From Azospirillum doebereinerae (lineage in GTDB: Bacteria; Pseudomonadota; Alphaproteobacteria; Azospirillales; Azospirillaceae), in contig NZ_RZIJ01000004.1 of assembly GCF_003989665.1 (NCBI RefSeq), forward strand, positions 124,001 to 188,000: a DNA stretch of 64,000 bases. The letters run 5' to 3'. Within the stretch, counting starts at the first letter, position 1. Each line of letters begins with the position of its first letter. The notes under the pieces were generated by a model, which ran no database searches, was not told the origin of the DNA, and was given only the letters and a program-made list of their open reading frames with translations. Positions 9,612 through 17,670 of this stretch are shown here, piece after piece. The translations under genes and the position numbers were made by a program.

Positions 9612-10574
9612 ATGCACACCACACCCCTAAAGAAAGTGTGCTATAGCTCGCTCCAGACCGCCGTCCTCCCCGTTCGAACGGATCCGGCCTTGTCCGCTCT
9701 GGAAAAGCCTCTCGCCCTGCTCTTCGTCGACATCGCCGACAGCACCATGCTGTACGAGCGCATCGGCAACGTCACCGCCGCGATCCTGACCCAGAAGGTC
9801 CTGGCCCATCTGCGCCGGCTGGTCGAAACCACCGGCGGCGGCGTCGTCAAAAGCTCGGGCGACGGCCTGCTCGGCGCCTTCCCGTCCGCCGACGACAGCG
9901 CGCGCGCCGCTTTGGCGATGATGGCGATCCAGGAGGAATACGGGATCCGCCTGCGCATCGGCATCCATTTCGGCCCGGTGATCGAGGGCGCCGGCGATCT
10001 CTACGGCGACGCCTGCAACGTCGCGGCGCGCGCCCAGCAGATCGCCCGCCCCGGCGAGATCCTGGCGACCGAGGCGGTGGTCCAGCTCCTCTCCCCGGCC
10101 CTGCTGGCCCGGAGCCGGATCCTGAGCAACGTCGCGATGAAGGGCAAGGCCACGCCCATCCGCGTCCATCAGATCCGCACCAGCAACGACGCGGACGAGT
10201 CGCTGGACAGCACGACGCTGGGCGTCTTCGCCGCCACCGCCATGGTGACCCTGCACCTGTCCTACCGGGGCCAAGCCATCCTGATGAGCCGCGCCCTGAC
10301 CCGCGTCACCATCGGGCGCGAGGACAGCAGCGGCCTGCGCATCGTCTCGCGCCAAGCCTCGCGCCAGCACGCGGTCATCGATTTCAGCCGGGAAAGCTTC
10401 CTGCTGACCGACCATTCGACCAACGGCACCTTCATCCGCAGCGGCGGCTCGCCGCCGGTGGCGCTGCGCCGCGATTCGACCAAGCTGGTCGGCAGCGGCC
10501 TGATCGGCTTCGGCGCCGAGGCGCTCGACGAGGCGCAGGACCACGTCGTCGCCTTCCGGGGCGAGTTGGCCTGA
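9612..10574 (+). CDS. Class III nucleotide cyclase with C-terminal FHA domain
   Basis: 320 residues. The cyclase domain (about 34-190) has LFVDIADST (metal Asp40), [11 protein letters not shown] (Lys80 and metal Asp84), and [11 protein letters not shown] with Asn136 and Arg140 in the transition-state positions, so it looks catalytically complete. An FHA domain (about 225-315) follows, with the [12 protein letters not shown] and STNGTF motifs that bind phosphothreonine. No membrane segment is seen. It begins 43 nt after nifA and ends before the nifB promoter, so it is probably transcribed with nifA. Whether it makes cAMP or cGMP cannot be read off safely. Confidence 0.85.
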   Translation: MHTTPLKKVCYSSLQTAVLPVRTDPALSALEKPLALLFVDIADSTMLYERIGNVTAAILTQKVLAHLRRLVETTGGGVVKSSGDGLLGAFPSADDSARAALAMMAIQEEYGIRLRIGIHFGPVIEGAGDLYGDACNVAARAQQIARPGEILATEAVVQLLSPALLARSRILSNVAMKGKATPIRVHQIRTSNDADESLDSTTLGVFAATAMVTLHLSYRGQAILMSRALTRVTIGREDSSGLRIVSRQASRQHAVIDFSRESFLLTDHSTNGTFIRSGGSPPVALRRDSTKLVGSGLIGFGAEALDEAQDHVVAFRGELA

Positions 10575-10590
10575 TCCGTCCGTTCCACCA

Positions 10591-10606
10591 TGTCGGGTCC
10601 CCGACA
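10591..10606 (+). promoter_or_regulatory. NifA upstream activator site, nifB (distal)
   Basis: TGTCGGGTCCCCGACA is an exact TGT-N10-ACA site about 95 bp upstream of the nifB sigma-54 core. Confidence 0.85.
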
Positions 10607-10618
10607 GCGCTTGGCCTT

Positions 10619-10634
10619 TGTCGCAATGCCGACA
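10619..10634 (+). promoter_or_regulatory. NifA upstream activator site, nifB (proximal)
   Basis: TGTCGCAATGCCGACA is a second exact TGT-N10-ACA site, 28 bp from the first and about 65 bp upstream of the sigma-54 core. Confidence 0.85.
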
Positions 10635-10691
10635 GCGGCCGGAAATCGGACAATGCGCCGTAACACTTTGTAAAATTTCATTTCTTCCTGT

Positions 10692-10707
10692 TGGCCCCGA
10701 ACTTGCT
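10692..10707 (+). promoter_or_regulatory. Sigma-54 promoter of the nifB operon
   Basis: TGGCCCCGAACTTGCT has the -24 GG and -12 GC exactly 10 nt apart. It is the only such core in the leader and sits 76 bp before the nifB start. Confidence 0.88.
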
Positions 10708-10782
10708 TTTACCCCTGCGACCAACGGTGTCGTCAGGCGGTCGGGCCAAGCGCCATCCGGCGCGGCAGGGAAGGAGTGGATG

Positions 10783-12339
10783 ATGGGCAACGTGATTGCG
10801 CTCGACAGCATTCTCGGCTTGGGCGAGTTGAAGGCTCCGGCCGAATCCACGCCGGTGGAGGCGTCCGGCTGCACGACCTCGTCCTGCGGATCGTCCGACG
10901 GACCGGCCGACATGGATCCGGCGGTGTGGGAGAAGGTGAAGAACCACCCCTGCTACTCGGAAGAGGCGCATCACTACTTCGCCCGCATGCACGTCGCCGT
11001 CGCGCCGGCCTGCAACATCCAGTGCAACTACTGCAACCGCAAATACGATTGCTCGAACGAGAGCCGTCCGGGCGTGGTCTCCGAAAAGCTGACCCCCGAT
11101 CAGGCGATCAGGAAGATCCTCGCCGTCGCCCAGGAAATCCCGCAGCTGTCGGTGATCGGCATCGCCGGCCCCGGCGACAGCCTCGCCGCCGGGGCGAAGA
11201 ACACCTTCGCGACCTTCGAGCATCTCCAGAAGAAGGCGCCCGACCTGAAGCTGTGCCTGTCCACCAACGGGCTGGCCCTGCCGGAGACCGTCGAGCGCAT
11301 CGCCCAGTACAACATCGACCATGTGACCATCACCATCAACATGGTGGATCCGGAGGTCGGCCAACACATCTACCCGTGGATCTTCTACAAACACAAGCGT
11401 TGGACCGGCCTGGACGCCGCGAAGATCCTACACGAGCAGCAGATGCTGGGCCTTGAGATGCTGACCGCGCGCGGCATCCTGGTGAAGGTCAACTCGGTGA
11501 TGATCCCCGGCATCAACGACGCGCATCTGCTCGACGTGAACAAGGCGGTGAAGTCGCGCGGCGCCTTCTTGCACAACATCATGCCGCTGATCTCCGACCC
11601 GGCGCACGGCACCCATTTCGGCCTGACCGGCCAGCGCGGCCCGTCGGCGCAGGAGTTGAAGGTCGTGCAGGACGCCTGCGAGGGCGGCGCCAAGCTGATG
11701 CGCCATTGCCGCCAGTGCCGCGCCGACGCGGTCGGGCTGCTGGGCGAGGACCGTGGCGAGGAGTTCACCGCCGACAAGGTCGAGGCGATGGGCGAGATCC
11801 ACGACGACGGCGACGCCCGCCGCACCTACCGCGAGCATGTCGAGTCCGAGCGCGCCGGCCGCCACGCCTCGAAGGAAGCGGCCAAGGCCGAGGTCCAGGA
11901 GACGGTGGGCACGCAAGCCGACCCGATCCTGATCGCCGTCGCCACCAAGGGCGGCGAGCGCATCAACGAGCATTTCGGCCACGCCAAGGAATTCCAGATC
12001 TACGAGGTCGGCCCCAAGGGCGCCAAGTTCGTCGGCCACCGCCGCGTCGACCAGTATTGCGAGGGCGGCACGGGCGACGGCGAGACCCTGGACACCGTCC
12101 TGTCGGCGATCAACGACTGCGCGGCGGTGTTCGTCGCCAAGATCGGCGGCTGCCCGTCCAAATCGCTGGAGGCCGCCGGCATCGAGCCGGTCGACCGCTT
12201 CGCCTTCGAGTACATCGAGGAATCGGCCCTGTCCTACTTCAAGGACTACGCCGAGCGCCTCGGTCGCGGCGCGGTGCGGTCCCGCGCCGGCCAGGACGCG
12301 GTGATCCGCACCGGCGCGCTGACCGCCCGCCGCGCCTGA
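10783..12339 (+). CDS. nifB: NifB, radical SAM FeMo-co biosynthesis protein
   Basis: 518 residues. NifB uses SAM radical chemistry to fuse two [4Fe-4S] units into the 8Fe carbide core (NifB-co). The radical SAM cluster motif is Cys77-X3-Cys81-X2-Cys84 (CNIQCNYC). Further conserved Cys lie at CGSS near the start and CRQCRADA in the middle. The last 110 residues ([20 protein letters not shown]) form the NifX-like carrier domain of long NifB proteins. Two ATGs, 10780 and 10783, are possible; the second has AAGGAG at the better 6-nt spacing. It heads a run of same-strand genes to 18576. Confidence 0.97.
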   Translation: MGNVIALDSILGLGELKAPAESTPVEASGCTTSSCGSSDGPADMDPAVWEKVKNHPCYSEEAHHYFARMHVAVAPACNIQCNYCNRKYDCSNESRPGVVSEKLTPDQAIRKILAVAQEIPQLSVIGIAGPGDSLAAGAKNTFATFEHLQKKAPDLKLCLSTNGLALPETVERIAQYNIDHVTITINMVDPEVGQHIYPWIFYKHKRWTGLDAAKILHEQQMLGLEMLTARGILVKVNSVMIPGINDAHLLDVNKAVKSRGAFLHNIMPLISDPAHGTHFGLTGQRGPSAQELKVVQDACEGGAKLMRHCRQCRADAVGLLGEDRGEEFTADKVEAMGEIHDDGDARRTYREHVESERAGRHASKEAAKAEVQETVGTQADPILIAVATKGGERINEHFGHAKEFQIYEVGPKGAKFVGHRRVDQYCEGGTGDGETLDTVLSAINDCAAVFVAKIGGCPSKSLEAAGIEPVDRFAFEYIEESALSYFKDYAERLGRGAVRSRAGQDAVIRTGALTARRA

Positions 12340-12382
12340 GTTTTTTCCCCACAGCCATCCCTATTTTTCAAAGGAGAGAGCC

Positions 12383-12574
12383 ATGGCCTACAAGATCAAG
12401 TCCGCCGAATGCACCGTCTGCGGCGCCTGCGAGGCCGAGTGCCCGAACATCGCCATCGGCTTCAAGAAGGGCACCTACGTCATCGACCCGGCCAAGTGCA
12501 GCGAGTGCGAAGGCCAGTTCGACAGCCCGCAATGCGCCTCGGTCTGCCCGGCCGACTGCTGCGTCCCGGCTTGA
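12383..12574 (+). CDS. fdxN: NifB-linked 2[4Fe-4S] ferredoxin (FdxN type)
   Basis: 63 residues with two cluster motifs: Cys-X2-Cys-X2-Cys-X3-Cys-Pro ([12 protein letters not shown]) and Cys-X2-Cys-X8-Cys-X3-Cys-Pro ([18 protein letters not shown]). The long X8 spacing is typical of FdxN/Fdx-II type ferredoxins. It lies 43 nt after nifB with its own AAGGAGAG site. In related diazotrophs this ferredoxin serves NifB or nitrogenase electron supply. Confidence 0.93.
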   Translation: MAYKIKSAECTVCGACEAECPNIAIGFKKGTYVIDPAKCSECEGQFDSPQCASVCPADCCVPA

Positions 12575-12589
12575 TAGCGGAGGGCCGTG

Positions 12590-12697
12590 CCCCCTCCCTG
12601 ACCCTCCCCCGCCTTCGGCGGGAGAGGGGACTGCCGCTGGACCGTTGCAACGCTCCTGCCCCCTCTCCCGCGAAGCGGGGGAGGGATGGGGAGGGGG
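12590..12697. repeat. GC-rich palindromic intergenic repeat, copy 1
   Basis: Begins with C5TCCCTGACCCTCCCCCGCC and ends in the near-complement GGGAGGGATGGGGAGGGGG. Two inner hairpins (CGCCTTCGGCG and CCCGCGAAGCGGG) face each other. Same family as the copies at 24406, 34189, 37839, 45991 and 50097. It lies inside the nifB transcription unit. Confidence 0.85.
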
Positions 12698-12724
12698 AAA
12701 AGCGAGACCTTCCGGAGCGCCGCC

Positions 12725-13264
12725 ATGCTGGACGAGGTGGATGAAGACTGGCTCGCCCGCCGCTACTACGGCGGCGACCTGCCCGCCGAGGCGGAGCGGT
12801 GCCTGCATCTGGCCGCCGCCAGCTACGCCGACCGGGAGGCCGCACTCCACCACCTCGCTTGCGCGGCTGAGGCGGCGCCCGGCCACCGGCTGGTCGATCT
12901 CGGCCACTACAAGTTCCACTTCTACAAGGCCGACCTTGCCGAAGCCTTGGGCTACGGCGAGCGCATGATCGGCCACGCCATGGCCGCGCTCGGCGTCAAC
13001 CACAGCGATTGGCGCACCGTCACCCCGGCCACCGCCGACTTCACCGGGCTGGAGCCGGCCCCCCGCCTGTTCCTGTTCGCGCTGGTGGCGCTCGGCTACC
13101 TGAACCTGCGGCTGGGCGACCTGCCGCAGGGGCGGGAGGCGCTGACCCTGGTCCGCGCCCTCGACCCCGCGGACCGCTTCGGCGCCTCCCGCCTGCTGGC
13201 CGTCGCCGACCGCCGGGAGCGCGACGAGGCCATGACCGACGCCTATGAGGAGGCCGGCGCATGA
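12725..13264 (+). CDS. Helical-repeat (TPR-like) nif-operon protein, paralog of 34317-34811
   Basis: 179 residues of predicted helices without Cys or signal peptide. It aligns by eye with the minus-strand protein at 34317-34811: both carry a YKF-F-K/R-L block, a following W-T motif, PRLFLFALVAL versus PRFFLFTMKAL, and a closing DP-D-hydrophobic-G stretch. The pattern of paired amphipathic helices suggests TPR-like repeats for protein binding. The ATG at 12725 is chosen because the upstream open part falls within the palindromic repeat. Its last four bases overlap the next gene (ATGA). Function is not known. Confidence 0.8.
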   Translation: MLDEVDEDWLARRYYGGDLPAEAERCLHLAAASYADREAALHHLACAAEAAPGHRLVDLGHYKFHFYKADLAEALGYGERMIGHAMAALGVNHSDWRTVTPATADFTGLEPAPRLFLFALVALGYLNLRLGDLPQGREALTLVRALDPADRFGASRLLAVADRRERDEAMTDAYEEAGA

Positions 13265-14073
13265 GCGACGACGCGATCCTCGACACCCTCGACTGGCGCG
13301 GCGAACCGGTGGATTGCGGGGCCTGCGCCCACCAGGACCGCCGGACCGGCGCGGAGTCGCACACGGTCCCCGGCGGAATCCTCACCGGCCATTGCCAGCC
13401 GCGCCGGGCCTGCGTCCACGACCGCTACGCCAAGCGCATCCAGCGCTTCTTCGAGTGGAACCCGGATCTGGCCGCCCAGCATCTCGACCACCCCTATTTC
13501 GAGGTGCGGGCCAACGCCGCGCGCTTCGCTCCGATCTTCCAGATCCCGCGCCTGATCGGCGACCCGGACGAGACGGTGCGCGCCACGCTGGCGCGCCGCC
13601 TGCCGCGCCGGCTGCTGCTGAAGCTGCGCGACGACCCCGACCGCGAGGTCCGCATCGCCGTCGCCGTCCGGTTGGAGGACGCCGACCTCGCCCCGCTGAT
13701 GCGCGATCCCGACGGTGCGGTCCGGCTGCGCGTCGTCCGCCGCATCCCGGAAGGCATGCTGCCGGCGATGATGCACGACGAGGACCCGGAGGTCCGCGTC
13801 GAGGTCGCCCGCCGCGTCGCCATGGACTGGCTGCCCAGCCTCGTCTGGGACGACAGCCCGCGCGTCCGGCTGGTGGTGGCCCAGCGCCTGCCCGCCGCCA
13901 AGCTGCACGTCCTGGCGCGGGACGCCGATTGGATGGTGCGGCTGGCCGTCGCCGGCCGGATCGATCCGGACCAGCTCGATCCCCTGCTCGACGACCCGGA
14001 GGACGAGGTCCGCGCCATCGCCCGCCAGCGCCGCGAGGGCGTCCTCATCGCCAACGACCTGCCACCCCTGTGA
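13261..14073 (+). CDS. Leucine-rich repeat variant (LRV) Fe-S protein
   Basis: 270 residues. Four cysteines near the N-terminus (Cys19, 22, 45, 51) match the small [4Fe-4S] domain of the Azotobacter vinelandii LRV protein. After that come about eight 24-residue repeats such as DPDREVRIAVAVRLEDADLAPLM and DPEVRVEVARRV, the alternating 3-10/alpha LRV solenoid. The Azotobacter homolog is also nif-linked and of unknown function. It overlaps the preceding gene by 4 nt, so the two are probably translationally coupled. The repeats suggest a protein-binding scaffold. Confidence 0.88.
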   Translation: MSDDAILDTLDWRGEPVDCGACAHQDRRTGAESHTVPGGILTGHCQPRRACVHDRYAKRIQRFFEWNPDLAAQHLDHPYFEVRANAARFAPIFQIPRLIGDPDETVRATLARRLPRRLLLKLRDDPDREVRIAVAVRLEDADLAPLMRDPDGAVRLRVVRRIPEGMLPAMMHDEDPEVRVEVARRVAMDWLPSLVWDDSPRVRLVVAQRLPAAKLHVLARDADWMVRLAVAGRIDPDQLDPLLDDPEDEVRAIARQRREGVLIANDLPPL

Positions 14074-14087
14074 ACGGAGCCGTCCGC

Positions 14088-14402
14088 ATGCAGCCTCAGC
14101 AATCCCGCCGCGAACGCGCCCGCGACCCCAACGAGCCGATCGAGCTGGAAGGCCCGGCCGCCTTCGACCAGGGCCACAAGGTCCGGGCGCTGAAGGACGT
14201 GCGCAACGACGGCACCTACCCCGGCTGCCCGGTCGGCGAGTACCTGATCCGCGCGGGCGACGTCGGCTACGTCATCTCCATCGGGACCTATCTCCAGATG
14301 TATTACATCTACGCCGTCGATTTTTACGAGAAGCGGGTGGTCGTCGGCATGCGCGCCAAGGAACTGGAAATGATCGACGCGCGCTGCAACGACCCGCAAT
14401 GA
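14088..14402 (+). CDS. nifZ: NifZ, nitrogenase P-cluster maturation factor (first copy)
   Basis: 104 residues. The SH3-like NifZ core is visible: GHKVRALKDVRNDGTYPGCPVGEYLIRAGDVGYV, shown here as GHKVRALKDVRNDGT then GDVGYVISIG. NifZ helps convert paired [4Fe-4S] clusters into the second P-cluster of the MoFe protein. The ATG lies 15 nt after the LRV gene. A second NifZ-like gene follows directly. Confidence 0.88.
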   Translation: MQPQQSRRERARDPNEPIELEGPAAFDQGHKVRALKDVRNDGTYPGCPVGEYLIRAGDVGYVISIGTYLQMYYIYAVDFYEKRVVVGMRAKELEMIDARCNDPQ

Positions 14403-14451
14403 CCGCCCTGGGACCGTCACTCCCCCTGCCCCTCCGGAAGGAGCCTCGCCG

Positions 14452-14760
14452 ATGACCGAAGCCGCCACCCCCGCCAAGCCCGGTTTCACCCCGCCGCGCG
14501 AACCGCTCTACGACTGGGGTCTGCGGGTCACCGTGGTCGAGGATCTGCTGAACGACGGCAGCCACCCGCAGAGCGCCCCCGGCGCGCTGCTGGCGCCGCG
14601 CGGCACGCCGGGCGTCATCGTCCGCGTCGGCCACACCGAGGAGGGCCACCTGCCGGTCTATCTGGTCGAGCTTCCCGGCGGCACCGTGGTCGGCTGCCTG
14701 GAGGAGGAGATCACCCCGTCGGACGGCTCGCGCCGCAACGTGCCGGGGGTGATGTCGTGA
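14452..14760 (+). CDS. NifZ-family protein (second copy)
   Basis: 102 residues with the same core layout as the previous gene: LRVTVVEDLLNDGSHPQ, then GTPGVIVRVGHTEEG and LPVYLVELPGG. It has lost the Cys and the aromatic run seen in copy 1, so it has diverged. It has an AAGGAG site, and its stop overlaps the next start (GTGA). It may be a second NifZ or a related chaperone. Confidence 0.82.
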   Translation: MTEAATPAKPGFTPPREPLYDWGLRVTVVEDLLNDGSHPQSAPGALLAPRGTPGVIVRVGHTEEGHLPVYLVELPGGTVVGCLEEEITPSDGSRRNVPGVMS

Positions 14761-15908
14761 CGATCTACCTCGACAACAACGCCACCACCGCGCTCGCCCC
14801 GGAAGTGCGCGAGGCGATCCTGCCCCATCTGTTCGGGGAGTTCGCCAACCCGTCCAGCCCGCACGGCCCCGGCATGGCCGCCCGCCGCGCGGTCGGCGAG
14901 GCCCGCGCCCAGATCGCCGCGCTGATCGGCGCCAAGCCGGCCGACCTCGTGATGACCGGCGGCGCCACCGAGGCGACGCACACCGCCATCCTCGGCGCGC
15001 TGCGCACGCTGGAGGAGACCGAGCACACCCGCAGCCACATCGTCACCACCGCGGTCGAGCACCCGGCGACGCTGGCGCTGTTCGAGGATCTGCGGCAGCA
15101 AGGCTGGCGGGTCACCATCCTGCCGGTGGATGCCGATGGTGTGCCCTCGCTGGCCGCGCTCGGCGCCGTGGTGACCGAGCGCACCGCGCTGGTCTCCATG
15201 ATGTGGGCCAACAACGAGACCGGCGTGCTGATGCCGGTGGCCGGCGCCTCAGCCATCGCGCACGCCCACGGCGCGCTGTTCCACACCGACGCGGTGCAGG
15301 CGGCGGGCCGGGTGCCGGTCGATTGCGGCATCGCCGACTACCTCACCCTGTCCGCCCACAAGATGCACGGCCCCAAGGGCATCGGCGCGCTCTACGTCCG
15401 CAAGGGCGCGCCCTTCCGCCCGCTGATCCACGGCCACCAGGAGCGCCGCCGCCGGGGCGGGACCGAGAACGTGCCGGGCATCGTCGGCTTCGGCGCCGCC
15501 GCCTCGCTGGCCGATCTGTGGATGGACGAGAACGGGCTGACCGTCTTCCTGCGCGACCGGCTGGAGAGCGGCGTGCTGGCCCGCTGGCCCGGCGCGCGGG
15601 TCAACGGGGCCGGCGCGGCGCGGCTGCCCAACACGACCAACATCCGCTTTTCCGACGCCAAGGGCCGCCCGGTCGACGCCGAGGAGCTGCTGATCCGGCT
15701 CGACCGCGCCGGCATCGCGGTGTCGATGGGTGCCGCCTGCTCCTCCGGCGGCAACGAGCCGAGCCATGTGCTGACCGCCATGGGCCTGACCGGGGCGGAG
15801 GCGGCGGCCAGCCTGCGCTTCTCGCTCAGCCGCTACACCACGGCGGCCGAAGTGGACGCGGTGCTGTCCGAGCTGCCGGCGCTGCACGCCCGTCTGGTGA
15901 CGGCGTAA
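14757..15908 (+). CDS. nifS: NifS-like cysteine desulfurase (first copy)
   Basis: 383 residues, PLP enzyme of the NifS/IscS type. The PLP lysine is Lys202 (SAHKMHGPKG), the catalytic Cys is Cys328 (GAACSSGG), and the opening YLDNNATT and TGGATEATHTA motifs are typical. Start is GTG in a GTGA overlap with nifZ copy 2. A second, clearly separate nifS lies at 36503-37717 beside nifU. This copy, without an adjacent scaffold gene, may serve NifB-operon maturation specifically. Confidence 0.9.
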   Translation: MTIYLDNNATTALAPEVREAILPHLFGEFANPSSPHGPGMAARRAVGEARAQIAALIGAKPADLVMTGGATEATHTAILGALRTLEETEHTRSHIVTTAVEHPATLALFEDLRQQGWRVTILPVDADGVPSLAALGAVVTERTALVSMMWANNETGVLMPVAGASAIAHAHGALFHTDAVQAAGRVPVDCGIADYLTLSAHKMHGPKGIGALYVRKGAPFRPLIHGHQERRRRGGTENVPGIVGFGAAASLADLWMDENGLTVFLRDRLESGVLARWPGARVNGAGAARLPNTTNIRFSDAKGRPVDAEELLIRLDRAGIAVSMGAACSSGGNEPSHVLTAMGLTGAEAAASLRFSLSRYTTAAEVDAVLSELPALHARLVTA

Positions 15909-15961
15909 CGAACGCAACAAACGCGACAACGACAACAAGACGACACTCTGGAGCAGAAGAC

Positions 15962-16171
15962 ATGAAGGTCATGATCCGCAAGGCCGGCGAACAGTTCACC
16001 ATCTACGTCGCCAAGAAGGACCTGGAAGAGCCGATCGTCGAGATGGAGAAGCCGGATCTGTGGGGCGGCTGGATCAAGGTCGCCAACGGCTGGACGCTGG
16101 ATCTGCCGGACCTGCCGGCCGACACCCGCCTGCCGATCACCGTCGACGCCAAGAAACGCGGCGCGGAGTAA
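15962..16171 (+). CDS. nifT: NifT/FixU family protein
   Basis: 69 residues: MKVMIRKAGEQFTIYVAKKD, then EKPDLWGGWIKVANGW and a closing basic end. The ELWGG-type core and length are those of NifT (FixU). Its function is not settled; deletion in Klebsiella has little effect. A GGAGCAGAAGAC site precedes the ATG. Confidence 0.9.
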   Translation: MKVMIRKAGEQFTIYVAKKDLEEPIVEMEKPDLWGGWIKVANGWTLDLPDLPADTRLPITVDAKKRGAE

Positions 16172-16177
16172 ACGGCC

Positions 16178-16462
16178 ATGGCCCTGTCCCACGAACGGAT
16201 CGACGGCATCGCCGCGCTGGCCAACCGGCTCTTCGCCGAGGGCGGCCGTCTCGACGACGTGGCCCGCGCGGTGCGCGCGGCCAACACCGATTTGAAGACC
16301 GTGACCACCGCGCACGCCTCGGTGATGGCGGAGGATCCGTTCCGCGAGGAGGCCGGGTTCGACCTGCATCTGGTGGACGGCAACAACCATTGCTGGGTCA
16401 TCACCGACAAGCCGGAGCTTGCCACCGGCGTCGTGATCGCCCAACGGGACGCGGAGGACTGA
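16178..16462 (+). CDS. Small conserved-looking nif-operon protein, function unknown
   Basis: 94 soluble residues, mainly helical in the first half (IDGIAALANRLFAEGGRLDDVARAVRAA), then a short beta-like end (CWVITDKPELATGVVIAQRD). It has one Cys and no recognisable motif. It is packed between nifT (6 nt before) and the DegT-like gene (stop TGA shares a base with the next ATG), which argues for a role in the same pathway. Confidence 0.7.
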   Translation: MALSHERIDGIAALANRLFAEGGRLDDVARAVRAANTDLKTVTTAHASVMAEDPFREEAGFDLHLVDGNNHCWVITDKPELATGVVIAQRDAED

Positions 16463-17659
16463 ATGACCGACTCCACCCCGGCAGACGGCGCTGACAACGA
16501 CGAGGATGGCGAGTTCGAGGACTACATCACCCAGACCGATCCCGACCTCTCGCAGGCGGAGGTCGAGGTCCTGACCCGCGTCCTGACCTCCGGGGGATTG
16601 GGCGACGGGCGGATGACGCGGGCCTTCGAGACCGCCTTCGCCGCTTACGTCGGCCGCGCCCACGCGGTCACGGTGTCCAGCGGCACCATGGCGGCGCTGC
16701 TGCTGCTCAAGGCGCTGGGCGTCGGCCCCGGCGACGAGGTGCTGTGCAGCCCCTTCGGCTGGCACCAGACGCAGCACGCGGTGGCGTTGAGCGGCGCCAC
16801 CCCGGTGCTGGTCGACATCGATTACTGGCAGCACACCATCAACCCGGAGAAGGCCGCCGGCCTCGTCACCCCGGCCACCAAGGCGATCCTGGCCGGCAAC
16901 GTCAACGGCCACCCGGCCCATTGGGACGAGCTGACCGCGCTGGCCAAGGCCTACAACCTCACCCTGATCGAGGATTCGAGCGAGGCCATCGGCTCGACCT
17001 ACAAGGGGCGGATGGTCGGGACCTTCGGCGACGCGTCCTACTTCGACTTCTCCGAGCCCGGCATCCTGCTGGCCGGCGAGGGCGGGATGGTCGTCACCGA
17101 CGACAAGGATCTGGCGCACCGCCTGCGCTACCTGCGCCACCGCGAGACGGAGCACCGCAACACCGTGGTCATCACCCGGACCGTGCCGTGGCAGGCCCGG
17201 ATGAGCACCCTCGGCGCCGCGCTGGGCCTCGTCCAGTTGAAGCGGCTGCCGGAGATCGTCGCGCGGCGCAACCGCGTGATCGGCTGGTACGACGCGGCGA
17301 TGGCCAGCTTCGAGGGCATCAAGCCGCCCTACCGGGGGCCGGGGGCCGGGACCGTCAACCCGATGGTCTACAGCGTCCATCTCGGCACGCGCTTCACCGC
17401 GTCGGGGCGCAAGGCGATCATCGAGGATCTCGACGGGCAGGGCATCGACGCCTCGGATTACGGGCAGTCGTTGCACACCCAGCAATATTACCAGGAACGC
17501 GGCGCCACCCGCGCCGACTGCCCCGTCTGCACCAAGACCGGCGACCGGGTGCTGGCCCTGCCGCTGCACCACAAGGTCACCGAGGACCAGATCGCCTTCA
17601 TCGTCGAGACGCTGAAGGACGCTACCGTCAACACCGGGGCCGGCGCGGCCATCTACTGA
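16463..17659 (+). CDS. DegT/DnrJ/EryC1/StrS-fold protein lacking the PLP lysine
   Basis: 398 residues, the full length of a DegT-type sugar aminotransferase. The phosphate-binding VSSGTMAALLL and the cofactor Asp171 (LIEDSSEAIGSTYKG) are kept. The Schiff-base Lys normally six residues before GEGG is Gly200 (FDFSEPGILLAGEGG). Aminotransferase activity by the usual mechanism is therefore unlikely. It could bind PLP or another ligand non-covalently, or act as a structural protein. It lies inside the nifB operon next to a SIR2-like gene that also seems degenerate. Confidence 0.85.
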   Translation: MTDSTPADGADNDEDGEFEDYITQTDPDLSQAEVEVLTRVLTSGGLGDGRMTRAFETAFAAYVGRAHAVTVSSGTMAALLLLKALGVGPGDEVLCSPFGWHQTQHAVALSGATPVLVDIDYWQHTINPEKAAGLVTPATKAILAGNVNGHPAHWDELTALAKAYNLTLIEDSSEAIGSTYKGRMVGTFGDASYFDFSEPGILLAGEGGMVVTDDKDLAHRLRYLRHRETEHRNTVVITRTVPWQARMSTLGAALGLVQLKRLPEIVARRNRVIGWYDAAMASFEGIKPPYRGPGAGTVNPMVYSVHLGTRFTASGRKAIIEDLDGQGIDASDYGQSLHTQQYYQERGATRADCPVCTKTGDRVLALPLHHKVTEDQIAFIVETLKDATVNTGAGAAIY

Positions 17660-17670
17660 AGGGACTTCGC

